A stretch of DNA of 21,668 nt from Paracoccaceae bacterium (lineage in GTDB: Bacteria > Pseudomonadota > Alphaproteobacteria > Rhodobacterales > Rhodobacteraceae), in the NCBI GenBank assembly GCA_027069385.1, contig JALXER010000074.1, positions 1-21,668 of the forward strand, read 5' to 3'. The notes beneath the pieces were generated by a model. That model worked only from the letters and a program-made list of their open reading frames with translations, did no database searches and had not been told where the DNA came from. Made by a program: the position numbers and the translations under genes. Shown piece after piece: positions 7,422 to 14,393 of this stretch. Each line of letters begins with the position of its first letter. The stretch's first letter is position 1.

Positions 7422-8594
7422 TTATTCGGCAAGAATGCGCGCGGCGGCATCGTTCAGCGCCTCTTCGACACCCTGCTGACCGGTGGTTACGGCGGTCAGC
7501 GCCGGACCCATTGCACCCCAGAATTTACCCATTTCAGGGTTAGAAGGCATCGGAACACCATGTTCGGCGTTATACAGCGTCGCGGCGATATTGGCGTCGC
7601 CTTCCAGCGTCGCGGCAAACGAGATGCTGGCCACGGCACCAAGGGCGGTATCGTCGTTGATGCTGGCAAGGCCCGCATCGGTCAGCATATAGTTCTCGAT
7701 AAATTCAACCGCCAGATCCTTGTTGGGGCTGGCCGCGTTAATCACCGCACCCAGCACACCGACAAATGACCGCGACGGGTTGCCCGCGACGCTCGGGATT
7801 GGTGCCACGCCGAAATTGATCCCCGAGGCCTCCAGATTTGACCACGCCCACGGGCCGTTGATCACCATGGCGGTTTCGCCCTTGTTGATCGCCGCGTCCA
7901 TCACGCCGTAATCCACGCCCGCAGGCATAACCCCGTTGTCGATCATGTCCTTGATCAGGCTGACACCGGCAACAGAACCGGCATTGTTGACCCCGGTATC
8001 GGAGCCGTCATAAGACCCGTCCACCTTTTGGAAGGCATAGCCGCCACCGGCCATCAGCAAGGGCATGGTGAAATAGGTGTTGTTATAGTCCCACATGATA
8101 TTCGCGGTCACACCGGGAATATCCATATCGGCGATTTCTTCCATGGTTTCGGGTGGGGTCGGCACCAGATCCTTGTTGTAAATCAGGCCCACGGCCTCTA
8201 CCGAAATCGGATAGCCCCAGGTTTTCCCGTCAAACTGCATCGCATCCCATGTAAAGGCAAAGGTGTTATCAATCACGGCCTGACTGGGTTCAACCGGGCT
8301 GATCAACCCGCCCGCAGCCCATTCGCCAAACCGGTCATGCGCCCAGATAAAGATATCCGGCCCTTGCCCGTTCGCCGCGGCCTGCTGGAATTTGTCGGTG
8401 ACGTTTTCGGGGTGTTCGACCACGACGGGCACGCCCAGTTCGGCCTCGAACATATCGCCGATGGCTTGCAGGCCCTCATAGCCTTTGTCGCCGTTGATCC
8501 AGATCAGCAAGGTGCCTTCTTCCAGTGCGAAAGCGGGGGTCGAAAGCATGGTAGCGGCGGCAAGCGCGGCCCCTAACGTTAGTTTTTTGAACAT
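7422..8594 (-). CDS. malE: Maltose-binding protein MalE
   Basis: A 390-residue periplasmic binding protein with a clear signal peptide (cleavage after ...STPAFA at residue 23). The similarity to E. coli MalE is strong along the length: IWINGDKGYEGL, GPDIFIWAHDRFGEWAAGGL, FTWDAMQFDGK, VGLIYNKDL, NKGETAMVINGPWAWSN and FVGVLGAVINAASPNKDLA all have direct counterparts. It would capture maltose or maltodextrin-like sugars and deliver them to MalFG. The start ATG 8594 has GGGAGG close upstream. It is separated by 21 bases from the preceding alpha-glucosidase gene and lies in the same operon. The precise sugar (maltose, trehalose, sucrose or other alpha-glucoside) cannot be read from the sequence. 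Confidence 0.95.
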   Translation of the reverse strand: MFKKLTLGAALAAATMLSTPAFALEEGTLLIWINGDKGYEGLQAIGDMFEAELGVPVVVEHPENVTDKFQQAAANGQGPDIFIWAHDRFGEWAAGGLISPVEPSQAVIDNTFAFTWDAMQFDGKTWGYPISVEAVGLIYNKDLVPTPPETMEEIADMDIPGVTANIMWDYNNTYFTMPLLMAGGGYAFQKVDGSYDGSDTGVNNAGSVAGVSLIKDMIDNGVMPAGVDYGVMDAAINKGETAMVINGPWAWSNLEASGINFGVAPIPSVAGNPSRSFVGVLGAVINAASPNKDLAVEFIENYMLTDAGLASINDDTALGAVASISFAATLEGDANIAATLYNAEHGVPMPSNPEMGKFWGAMGPALTAVTTGQQGVEEALNDAAARILAE

Positions 8595-8615
8595 TTGTTC
8601 CTCCCTAATGTTCGG

Positions 8616-10244
8616 TTAAAGGCGGGCGCAAAACGCATCCAGCCCTGACAGGTTCACGGTTGAATCGCCCGCTGTGGCGGAAAATCCGGGGGTAAGGTTG
8701 GCGCCAAAAGCCATGCCGTCGGGCGCATGCCATTGCGCCGGTTCGCGGTTCAGGTTGAACACGAAAAGCAGGGTCTCGGCACCGGTTTTGCGGGTAAAGG
8801 CCAGCAAGTTGTTTTTGGCGGGCAAAAAGGCGATATCGCCGGTGCGCATGGCCGGATGCGCATTGCGAAAGGCCAGCAAGTCGCGATAGGCCGCCAGAAC
8901 GGAATCCGGCCCCTGGGTATCGACCGCGCGTTCCGCATGAAACACCGGCAACCAGGGCCTGCCCGTGGTAAATCCGGCATTGGGCGCGTCGGCCTCCCAG
9001 ACCATCGGGGTGCGGCAGCCGTCGCGGCCCTTATAAGCAGGCCAGAACCGGATACCGTAAGGGTCGGTCAGGTCTTTGAACGCCACGTCGGATTCGGGCA
9101 GGCCCAGCTCTTCGCCCTGATAGATACAGATGGTGCCGCGCAGGGCGCTTAGCAGGGTAATGGCGAATTTGGCCAGATGGGCGGGGTCGTCGCCCGGGCG
9201 TTGCCAGCGGGTCAGGTGGCGAATGACATCGTGATTGGAAAACGCCCAGCAGACCCAGCCATCGGCAACCGCGTTTTCAAAGCGTTCAACCGCGCCCTGG
9301 AAATGCGCGGCGGAAAAGTCGGGGCCGAGCAGGTCGAACGTATAGCACATGTGCAATTTGTCGTCGCCTTGGGTATAGGCACCGACAATCTGCAACGAGC
9401 GCGCGCCGTCGCCGACTTCTCCGACCGAGGCGCGGTTGTCGTATTCATCCAGCAAGGCCCGAAAGCGGCGCAGGAACCCGATATTCTCGGGGCGCGACTT
9501 GGAATAGATGTGGTCCTGCATGCCGTAGGGGTTGGTTTCGGGCGCATCCGCGTTGCCGCCGGGATGTGCGGGCGGGTTTGATCGCAACTCGGCATCGTGG
9601 AAATAGAAATTCACCGTATCCAGCCGAAACCCGTCAACGCCGCGATCCAGCCAGAAGCGCACGGTTTCAAGCAAGGCATCCTGCACCGCGGGATTGTGGA
9701 AATTCAGGTCGGGCTGGGAGGCGAGGAAATTGTGCATATAAAACTGCCGCCTTGTCCCGTCCCATTCCCACGCCGGCCCGCCAAAAACCGAAAGCCAGTT
9801 ATTGGGCGGGGTGCCGTCGGGGTTCGGATCGGCCCAGACAAACCAGTCCGCCTTGGGGTTATCCCTACTGGCGCGGCTTTCCTTGAACCACGGGTGCTGG
9901 TCCGAGCAATGCGATAACACCTGATCGATCATCACCTTCAGCCCCAGATCATGGGCGGTTTCCAGCAGGGCATCGAAATCGGCCAGCGTGCCGAACATCG
10001 GGTCCACATCGCAATAATCCGCCACGTCATAGCCCATGTCATCCATCGGCGAGGTGAAGAACGGCGACAGCCAAACCGCATCAACCCCGAGCGAGGCAAT
10101 ATACGGCAGGCGGGCGGTTACCCCGCGCAAATCGCCGATCCCGTCACCGTTGCTGTCCTGAAAACTGCGCGGATAGACCTGATAAATCGCACATCCACGC
10201 CACCAATCCGCGTCGTTTCTGTCGGGCTGTAAGGTTTGATTCAT
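8616..10244 (-). CDS. GH13 alpha-glucosidase
   Basis: A 542-residue glycoside hydrolase of family 13, oligo-1,6-glucosidase/alpha-glucosidase type. The N-terminal WWRGCAIYQVYPRSFQDSNGDGIGDL is diagnostic. Conserved region I is DQVLSH (107-112), region II GFRLD with the nucleophile Asp209, region III GEVGD with the acid/base Glu276, and region IV SNHD at 336-339. No signal peptide is present, so it acts in the cytoplasm on imported alpha-glucosides to release glucose. ATG 10244 is chosen because upstream in-frame starts (10277, 10295) fall on the operator and the -10 region. It is the first gene of the operon followed by malE, malF and malG. A related activity such as trehalose or sucrose hydrolysis is possible. 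Confidence 0.92.
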   Translation of the reverse strand: MNQTLQPDRNDADWWRGCAIYQVYPRSFQDSNGDGIGDLRGVTARLPYIASLGVDAVWLSPFFTSPMDDMGYDVADYCDVDPMFGTLADFDALLETAHDLGLKVMIDQVLSHCSDQHPWFKESRASRDNPKADWFVWADPNPDGTPPNNWLSVFGGPAWEWDGTRRQFYMHNFLASQPDLNFHNPAVQDALLETVRFWLDRGVDGFRLDTVNFYFHDAELRSNPPAHPGGNADAPETNPYGMQDHIYSKSRPENIGFLRRFRALLDEYDNRASVGEVGDGARSLQIVGAYTQGDDKLHMCYTFDLLGPDFSAAHFQGAVERFENAVADGWVCWAFSNHDVIRHLTRWQRPGDDPAHLAKFAITLLSALRGTICIYQGEELGLPESDVAFKDLTDPYGIRFWPAYKGRDGCRTPMVWEADAPNAGFTTGRPWLPVFHAERAVDTQGPDSVLAAYRDLLAFRNAHPAMRTGDIAFLPAKNNLLAFTRKTGAETLLFVFNLNREPAQWHAPDGMAFGANLTPGFSATAGDSTVNLSGLDAFCARL

Positions 10245-10261
10245 AGGCTGATCCGGAGTAA

Positions 10262-10277
10262 ATGTAAGCGCTTTCAT
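10262..10277. promoter_or_regulatory. LacI-type operator O1, over the alpha-glucosidase promoter
   Basis: ATGTAAGCGCTTTCAT is a 16-bp near-palindrome with one mismatched pair around a perfect AAGCGCTT core, the typical half-site pattern of LacI-family regulators. It sits just downstream of the minus-strand -10 region, where a bound repressor would block the alpha-glucosidase-malEFG transcript. Confidence 0.75.
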
Positions 10278-10305
10278 AAAAGACATGCGAATCAATCCCT
10301 GTCAA
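10276..10305 (-). promoter_or_regulatory. Promoter of the alpha-glucosidase-malEFG operon
   Basis: On the minus strand, TTGACA (10305-10300) is a perfect -35 and TTTTAT (10281-10276) is a four-of-six -10 at 18-base spacing. Operator O1 overlaps its downstream end. The start codon at 10244 follows about 30 bases later. Confidence 0.55.
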
Positions 10306-10328
10306 TAGGGTTGTTTGTAAAGAAGTAT

Positions 10329-10357
10329 TTGACAATTTCTAAAGCGCTTTACATAAT
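10329..10357 (+). promoter_or_regulatory. Promoter of the LacI-regulator/ATPase operon
   Basis: TTGACA at 10329-10334 and CATAAT at 10352-10357 are separated by exactly 17 bases. The spacer contains operator O2, which argues for autoregulation. The start codon at 10384 lies 26 bases after the -10. Confidence 0.7.
10340..10351. promoter_or_regulatory. LacI-type operator O2, between -35 and -10 of the regulator promoter
   Basis: TAAAGCGCTTTA is a perfect 12-bp palindrome sharing its AAGCGCTT core with O1. The two centres are 76 bp apart, about seven helical turns, so both independent binding and looping are possible. Confidence 0.8.
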
Positions 10358-10373
10358 CAGGCCGGAAGAATGC

Positions 10374-10377
10374 GGAG
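10374..10377 (+). promoter_or_regulatory. Ribosome-binding site supporting a TTG start
   Basis: GGAG lies six bases before TTG 10384. No ATG or GTG precedes the DNA-binding helix in this frame, so this site fixes the start of the LacI-family regulator. Confidence 0.6.
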
Positions 10378-10383
10378 CAACCC

Positions 10384-11409
10384 TTGACCAACCTGAAAAC
10401 CCTTTCCGACCATCTGGGCCTGTCACAAGCCACCGTCAGCCGTGCCTTGAACGGCTATAAATCGGTGAAACCGGCGACCCGCGAACGGGTGCAGGCGGCG
10501 GCGCGGGCGCTCGATTATCGGCCCAATTCCAGCGCGCAGCGTCTGGCCACCGGTCGGGCGGGGGCGTTCGGGGTGATTGTGACTTCGGGCGATCAAATGC
10601 TGATCGACCCGCATTTTACCGAATATCTGGCCGGTCTGACCCGCGCCTTGGCCGATGCGGAAATCGATATCGTCATGACCGCCGCCACGCCTGAAAATCA
10701 GGCCGCCACGTTCAAACGGTTTGCCAATGCGGGCAAGGTGGACGGGTTTATCGTCTCGGCCCCCAAAAAGAACGACCCGCGCATCGCCGCCCTGCAGGAC
10801 ATGAATTTTCCCTTTGTGGTGCATGGGCAATGCGAAAACAGCCGCGATTACAGCTTTTATGACATCGACAATATGGGTGCGTTTGACCGGGCTGCTGATT
10901 ACCTGCTGCAACTGGGCCACCGGCGGATTGCGTTGTTGAACGGCACGCCGGATGCGATGTTCGCGGTGCAGCGCAACGCCGGATTTGCCGCGGCCCATGC
11001 GCGCCACGGGCTGCTGATGTTCCCCGAATTGCTGGTGCAGGACACCATGACCGAGGAGGTCGGCTATGCCCGGATGGCCGCGCTGCTGGACCGCGCCGAT
11101 CCGCCCAGCGCGGTGATGTGCTCGTCCATGCTGCTGGCGCTGGGCGCGCAGCGCGCCATGCACGAACGGGGTCTGACCATCGGGCGCGATATTTCGGTGA
11201 TCAGCCATGATGACGGGTTGTCCTCGATCAAAACCGAGAATTTCAGTGTGCCGCTGACCGTAACGCGCTCTCCGATCCGCGACGCGGGCACGGCGCTGGC
11301 GAAAATGCTGCGCGGTATCGTCGATGGCACGACCAAAGCGCCGGTAAAACAGATCGCGCCGGTTGACCTGATCCTGCGCCAATCCACCGCGCCGCTGGCG
11401 CAGAAATGA
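10384..11409 (+). CDS. LacI-family transcriptional regulator of the alpha-glucoside locus
   Basis: A 341-residue repressor. The N-terminal helix-turn-helix (LKTLSDHLGLSQATVSRALNGYKSVKPATRERV, residues 4-36) has the LacI signature SQATVSRALN; the hinge helix region follows near residues 48-58. The rest is a periplasmic-binding-like sugar-sensing domain (AFGVIVTSGD..., YFYDIDNMGAFDRAADYLLQLGHRRIALLNG-like pattern). The start is TTG 10384 with GGAG upstream. It probably binds O1 and O2 and releases them on an alpha-glucoside or derived sugar, controlling both the divergent alpha-glucosidase-malEFG operon and its own operon with the ATPase gene 7 bases downstream. It is comparable in role to AglR or MalI, but I do not assign a symbol. 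Confidence 0.92.
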   Translation: MTNLKTLSDHLGLSQATVSRALNGYKSVKPATRERVQAAARALDYRPNSSAQRLATGRAGAFGVIVTSGDQMLIDPHFTEYLAGLTRALADAEIDIVMTAATPENQAATFKRFANAGKVDGFIVSAPKKNDPRIAALQDMNFPFVVHGQCENSRDYSFYDIDNMGAFDRAADYLLQLGHRRIALLNGTPDAMFAVQRNAGFAAAHARHGLLMFPELLVQDTMTEEVGYARMAALLDRADPPSAVMCSSMLLALGAQRAMHERGLTIGRDISVISHDDGLSSIKTENFSVPLTVTRSPIRDAGTALAKMLRGIVDGTTKAPVKQIAPVDLILRQSTAPLAQK

Positions 11410-11416
11410 GGGCACC

Positions 11417-12490
11417 ATGACCGCGGTACTGGAAATCTCGGGTCTTTGCAAAAGCTTTGGCACTGTCGAGGTGCTAAGGGATATCAGCCTGTCGATGCAA
11501 AAGGGCGAATTTCTGGTGCTGCTCGGCCCGTCGGGCTGCGGCAAGTCCACCTTGCTGAACTGCATTGCTGGGCTAGAGGAAATCACCGCTGGCGAGCTGA
11601 AAATCGGCGGCAAGACCATGAATGACGTGCCGCCCAAGGATCGCGATATCGCCATGGTGTTCCAGTCCTATGCGCTCTATCCCAACATGACCATTGCCGA
11701 AAACATCACCTTTGGCATGAAGGTGCGCGGGGTCGATTCGGCGACACGGGCGCAAAAGACCGCCGATGTGGCGCGGCTGTTGCAAATCGAACCCTTGCTG
11801 GAACGCAAGCCCGCGCAACTGTCGGGCGGGCAGCGGCAACGGGTGGCCATGGGGCGGGCCTTGGTGCGCGACCCGCGCCTGTTCCTGTTTGACGAGCCGC
11901 TTTCCAACCTCGACGCCAAGCTGCGCGTCGAAATGCGCGCCGAAATCCGGCGGGTGCACAAGACCCTTGGCGCTTCGATCGTCTATGTTACCCATGACCA
12001 GATCGAGGCCCTGACCATGGCAACCCGTATTGCGGTGCTTAAGGGCGGGGTGGTGCAGCAATTCGGGACTCCGACGCAGATTTATGATGCGCCTGCCAAC
12101 ACCTTTGTTGCCGATTTCATGGGCAGCCCGCCGATGAACCTGATCCCCGCACAGGCCAGCGCCAGCCGCGACGGGGTGCGGGTGACGTTCTCGAACGGGG
12201 TCGAGCTGTTTGACCCGCGCCCAAGGGCGGCAATGTCGGGGCCGGTGCTGTTTGGCATTCGCCCCGAGCACATCTCGCTGGGCCAGTCGGTGCCCCTGAT
12301 GGTCCAAGAGGTAGAACTGGCCGGCAGTGACCAGTATGTCACGGCGCTTTTGGCTGGCCAGCGGATAACGGCGCGGGTTCCGGCGGGGGTGGAGGTGCCG
12401 GTCGGGGTCGAGGCGCGCTTCGATCTGGATCTGGCCAAAGCCAGCTATTTTGACCCCACCAGTAAAACCCGCCTGGATCAGGGCGTTTAG
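11417..12490 (+). CDS. malK: MalK/UgpC-type sugar ABC transporter ATPase
   Basis: A 357-residue ATPase of the carbohydrate-importer (CUT1) class. The nucleotide-binding motifs are Walker A GPSGCGKS (37-44), the Q-loop VFQSYALYPN (81-90), signature LSGGQ (135-139), Walker B LFLFDEP (155-161) and the switch His193. The roughly 120 C-terminal residues form the MalK-type regulatory (OB/TOBE) domain, including FGIRPEHI. It is the only sugar-class ATPase next to malEFG, which lacks its own, so it most likely energises MalFG at the inner face of the membrane. It starts seven bases after the LacI-regulator stop. UgpC-type ATPases are very similar, so the symbol rests on context. Confidence 0.88.
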   Translation: MTAVLEISGLCKSFGTVEVLRDISLSMQKGEFLVLLGPSGCGKSTLLNCIAGLEEITAGELKIGGKTMNDVPPKDRDIAMVFQSYALYPNMTIAENITFGMKVRGVDSATRAQKTADVARLLQIEPLLERKPAQLSGGQRQRVAMGRALVRDPRLFLFDEPLSNLDAKLRVEMRAEIRRVHKTLGASIVYVTHDQIEALTMATRIAVLKGGVVQQFGTPTQIYDAPANTFVADFMGSPPMNLIPAQASASRDGVRVTFSNGVELFDPRPRAAMSGPVLFGIRPEHISLGQSVPLMVQEVELAGSDQYVTALLAGQRITARVPAGVEVPVGVEARFDLDLAKASYFDPTSKTRLDQGV

Positions 12491-12522
12491 CCAGCAATAC
12501 GCCGGTCATTAAGGGTCGGGTT

Positions 12523-12576
12523 TTGGCGGGTTAACTGAACCACTAAACCGGTTTAGTGGTTCAGTTAACCCGCCAA
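12523..12576. terminator. Perfect 54-bp palindrome, probable bidirectional terminator
   Basis: Two 27-base arms (12523-12549 and 12550-12576) are exact reverse complements with no spacer, centred on ACCGGT. The element fills the 108-base gap between the convergent malK (stop 12490) and HAD (stop 12599) genes. RNA from either strand would fold into a very stable hairpin. The plus-strand exit is AT-rich (TTATTATTGTAATTT) and could act as an intrinsic terminator; the minus-strand exit (AAAACCC) lacks a T-run. Confidence 0.7.
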
Positions 12577-12598
12577 TTATTATTGTAATTTCAACAAG

Positions 12599-13321
12599 TT
12601 AATCGCGCTCAAGCAGTCCTTCCAACAGCTCGGCAACCCCTGCGGTCTGCGTAGTGGTGGCAACGGTTTTGCACAGGGCTTTTACCTCGTCGGTGGCGTT
12701 CGCCGGACACATGGGGTGGGCTACCATGGCAAGCATGCTCAGGTCGTTATGGCTGTCTCCGATGGCCACGGCATCCGCCGCGCTCAGACCATATAGTGAC
12801 AGGACATGCGCCACGCCGCTTGCCTTGCTGATTCCGTTAGGGGTGACATCGATCGAGGTGTGGGAGTTGGTCCAGTTCAGGCCGAGATGCGCGAATTGTT
12901 GCGCCATTTCCATGCGGCGCGCGGTAATAACCGAGTGGGGCTGTTGCAGAATACCGTCCCATGACAGGCACAGGGAAAACTCGTTCCCAACCTCGAATAT
13001 GAATTCCTCGGGGTCCAGCGCCGCGCGCAATTCGCCCAGCGCCGTCAGGTCGGCCAGCGGCGCAATACCGGTGGCGCGGTCGGTCGCGGGGGTGAAAACC
13101 ATGCCGCCATTCTCGCAGATAAACGGGGCCTGCACATCGACAATCTGGCTCATTGCTTCGGCAAAGGGTTGCGGTCGTCCGGTACACAGGCAGAATCCGG
13201 TGCCTTGCGCGGCCAGATCGGCAATCAGGCCACGAACCCGCGCCAGCCCGCCCAGATCAAATCCGATATGCTTGCCCGGCCCGAGGCAGCCATCAATATC
13301 GCAGAAAACCAGCCGCTTCAT
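12599..13321 (-). CDS. Cof-type HAD phosphatase, probable sugar phosphatase
   Basis: A 240-residue HAD-superfamily hydrolase with the class IIB (Cof-type) layout. Motif I is FCDIDGCLG with Asp8 and Asp10, motif II CTGR with Thr47, motif III Lys166 (GISKASGV), and motif IV GDSHND with Asp189 and Asp193. The alpha/beta cap lies between motifs II and III. Members mostly dephosphorylate sugar phosphates and other small phosphoesters in the cytoplasm. ATG 13321 directly abuts the ATPase stop (TAGATG), so the gene is the last of the binding protein-permease-ATPase operon and is probably translated by reinitiation. That coupling suggests the imported substrate is phosphorylated and is dephosphorylated on arrival. 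The exact substrate is not readable. Confidence 0.88.
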   Translation of the reverse strand: MKRLVFCDIDGCLGPGKHIGFDLGGLARVRGLIADLAAQGTGFCLCTGRPQPFAEAMSQIVDVQAPFICENGGMVFTPATDRATGIAPLADLTALGELRAALDPEEFIFEVGNEFSLCLSWDGILQQPHSVITARRMEMAQQFAHLGLNWTNSHTSIDVTPNGISKASGVAHVLSLYGLSAADAVAIGDSHNDLSMLAMVAHPMCPANATDEVKALCKTVATTTQTAGVAELLEGLLERD

Positions 13322-14380
13322 CTAACCGGCAACCAGACGTGCTTTGCGCGGATCAAAGGAAATCCGCACATTCTGGCCGGTTGAAAACGGGTTGCTGGTA
13401 ATGTCGGTGATGACGAAAAGCGGACCCAGCGCGCCGTCGATCGTATACTGGACCTGGTTTCCCAGATAGGCGGCATAGGTGATATTGCCCTCGAACCCTT
13501 CACCACCATCCGATAGCTGGATGTGGTGCGGGCGCAGTACCAGTTTTGCGTTGCCTTTGTGGTTGAACTCGTTAGGGATCAGCAGTTGCTGGCCGGATAT
13601 GGCCACCTCGGCCCCTTTGTCCGAGGTCGAAATCACCTCGCAGTCAACCAGATTGGCGTCACCGATAAAATCGGCGATAAAGGCGGAGTTGGGCCGTTCA
13701 TACAGGTCGTGCGGGTTGCCTTCTTGCGCTATTTCGGCATTGCGCATCACGATAATCCGGTCGGAAACTGCCATGGCTTCTTCCTGATCGTGGGTAACAT
13801 ACACCGCGGTCAGCCCCAGTTCCTGCTGGATCTGGCGGATTTCCTCGCGCACATGGCGGCGCAGCTTGGCATCGAGGTTGGATAGCGGCTCGTCGAGCAA
13901 CAGCACCTCGGGTTCAAGCACAATGGCGCGCGCCACTGCGACGCGCTGTTGCTGCCCGCCCGACAACTCGCTGGGCAGCCGGTCGCCAAACCCCTTTAGC
14001 CCGACCATTTCCAGGCCCGCATCCGCACTGCCTGCCGCCTCGCGCTTGTTCATGCCTTTGACGGTCAGGCCATAGGCAACGTTCTGGCGTACCGTCATGT
14101 GCGGAAACAGCGCATAGGACTGAAACACCATCGACACGGCGCGATAGGTAGCGGAAAGGTGGGTCACATCTTTGCCCCCGATAATCACCTTGCCCGACGT
14201 GGCTGCCTCCAACCCGGCGATCAGCCGCAGCGTGGTGGTTTTACCGCATCCCGACGGGCCGAGCAGCGTGACCAGCGTGCCCGGTTCGACGGTAAGGTTC
14301 AGCGCCTTCAGCGCCGTGACCTCGCCATATTTCTTGACGACATTCTCGAATACAACCGAGCCGGGGGTGTTCAGGTTCAT
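13322..14380 (-). CDS. FbpC/AfuC-type ABC transporter ATPase
   Basis: A 352-residue ATPase of the FbpC/AfuC/PotA class. It shows Walker A GPSGCGKT (41-48), Q-loop SMVFQSYALFPHMT, signature LSGGQ (139-143), Walker B LLLDEP with Asp163, and switch His197; a TOBE-type C-terminal domain follows. ATG 14380 is chosen for its GGAGAGAG ribosome-binding site; the longer TTG reading from 14404 starts inside the permease gene. It lies 13 bases after the permease stop and abuts the HAD gene. It powers the fused permease encoded just upstream. Automatic annotation would probably say iron(III) or polyamine transport; context argues for an organophosphate instead (see the binding protein). Confidence 0.9.
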   Translation of the reverse strand: MNLNTPGSVVFENVVKKYGEVTALKALNLTVEPGTLVTLLGPSGCGKTTTLRLIAGLEAATSGKVIIGGKDVTHLSATYRAVSMVFQSYALFPHMTVRQNVAYGLTVKGMNKREAAGSADAGLEMVGLKGFGDRLPSELSGGQQQRVAVARAIVLEPEVLLLDEPLSNLDAKLRRHVREEIRQIQQELGLTAVYVTHDQEEAMAVSDRIIVMRNAEIAQEGNPHDLYERPNSAFIADFIGDANLVDCEVISTSDKGAEVAISGQQLLIPNEFNHKGNAKLVLRPHHIQLSDGGEGFEGNITYAAYLGNQVQYTIDGALGPLFVITDITSNPFSTGQNVRISFDPRKARLVAG

Positions 14381-14393
14381 TTCTCTCTCCGAT

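Noticed and set aside
6768..7769. A 333-codon plus-strand open frame across malF and malE
   Set aside because: Antisense to strongly conserved coding sequence and crosses the intercistronic hairpin; no domain.
10423..11655. A 410-codon open frame on the minus strand across the LacI-type regulator and the ATPase start
   Set aside because: It is antisense to two clearly recognised genes, rich in Arg/His/Gln as expected for a reverse-frame shadow in GC-rich DNA, and shows no domain.
11573..12307. A 244-codon minus-strand open frame inside the MalK-type ATPase gene
   Set aside because: Fully antisense to Walker A, signature and Walker B coding sequence; shadow.
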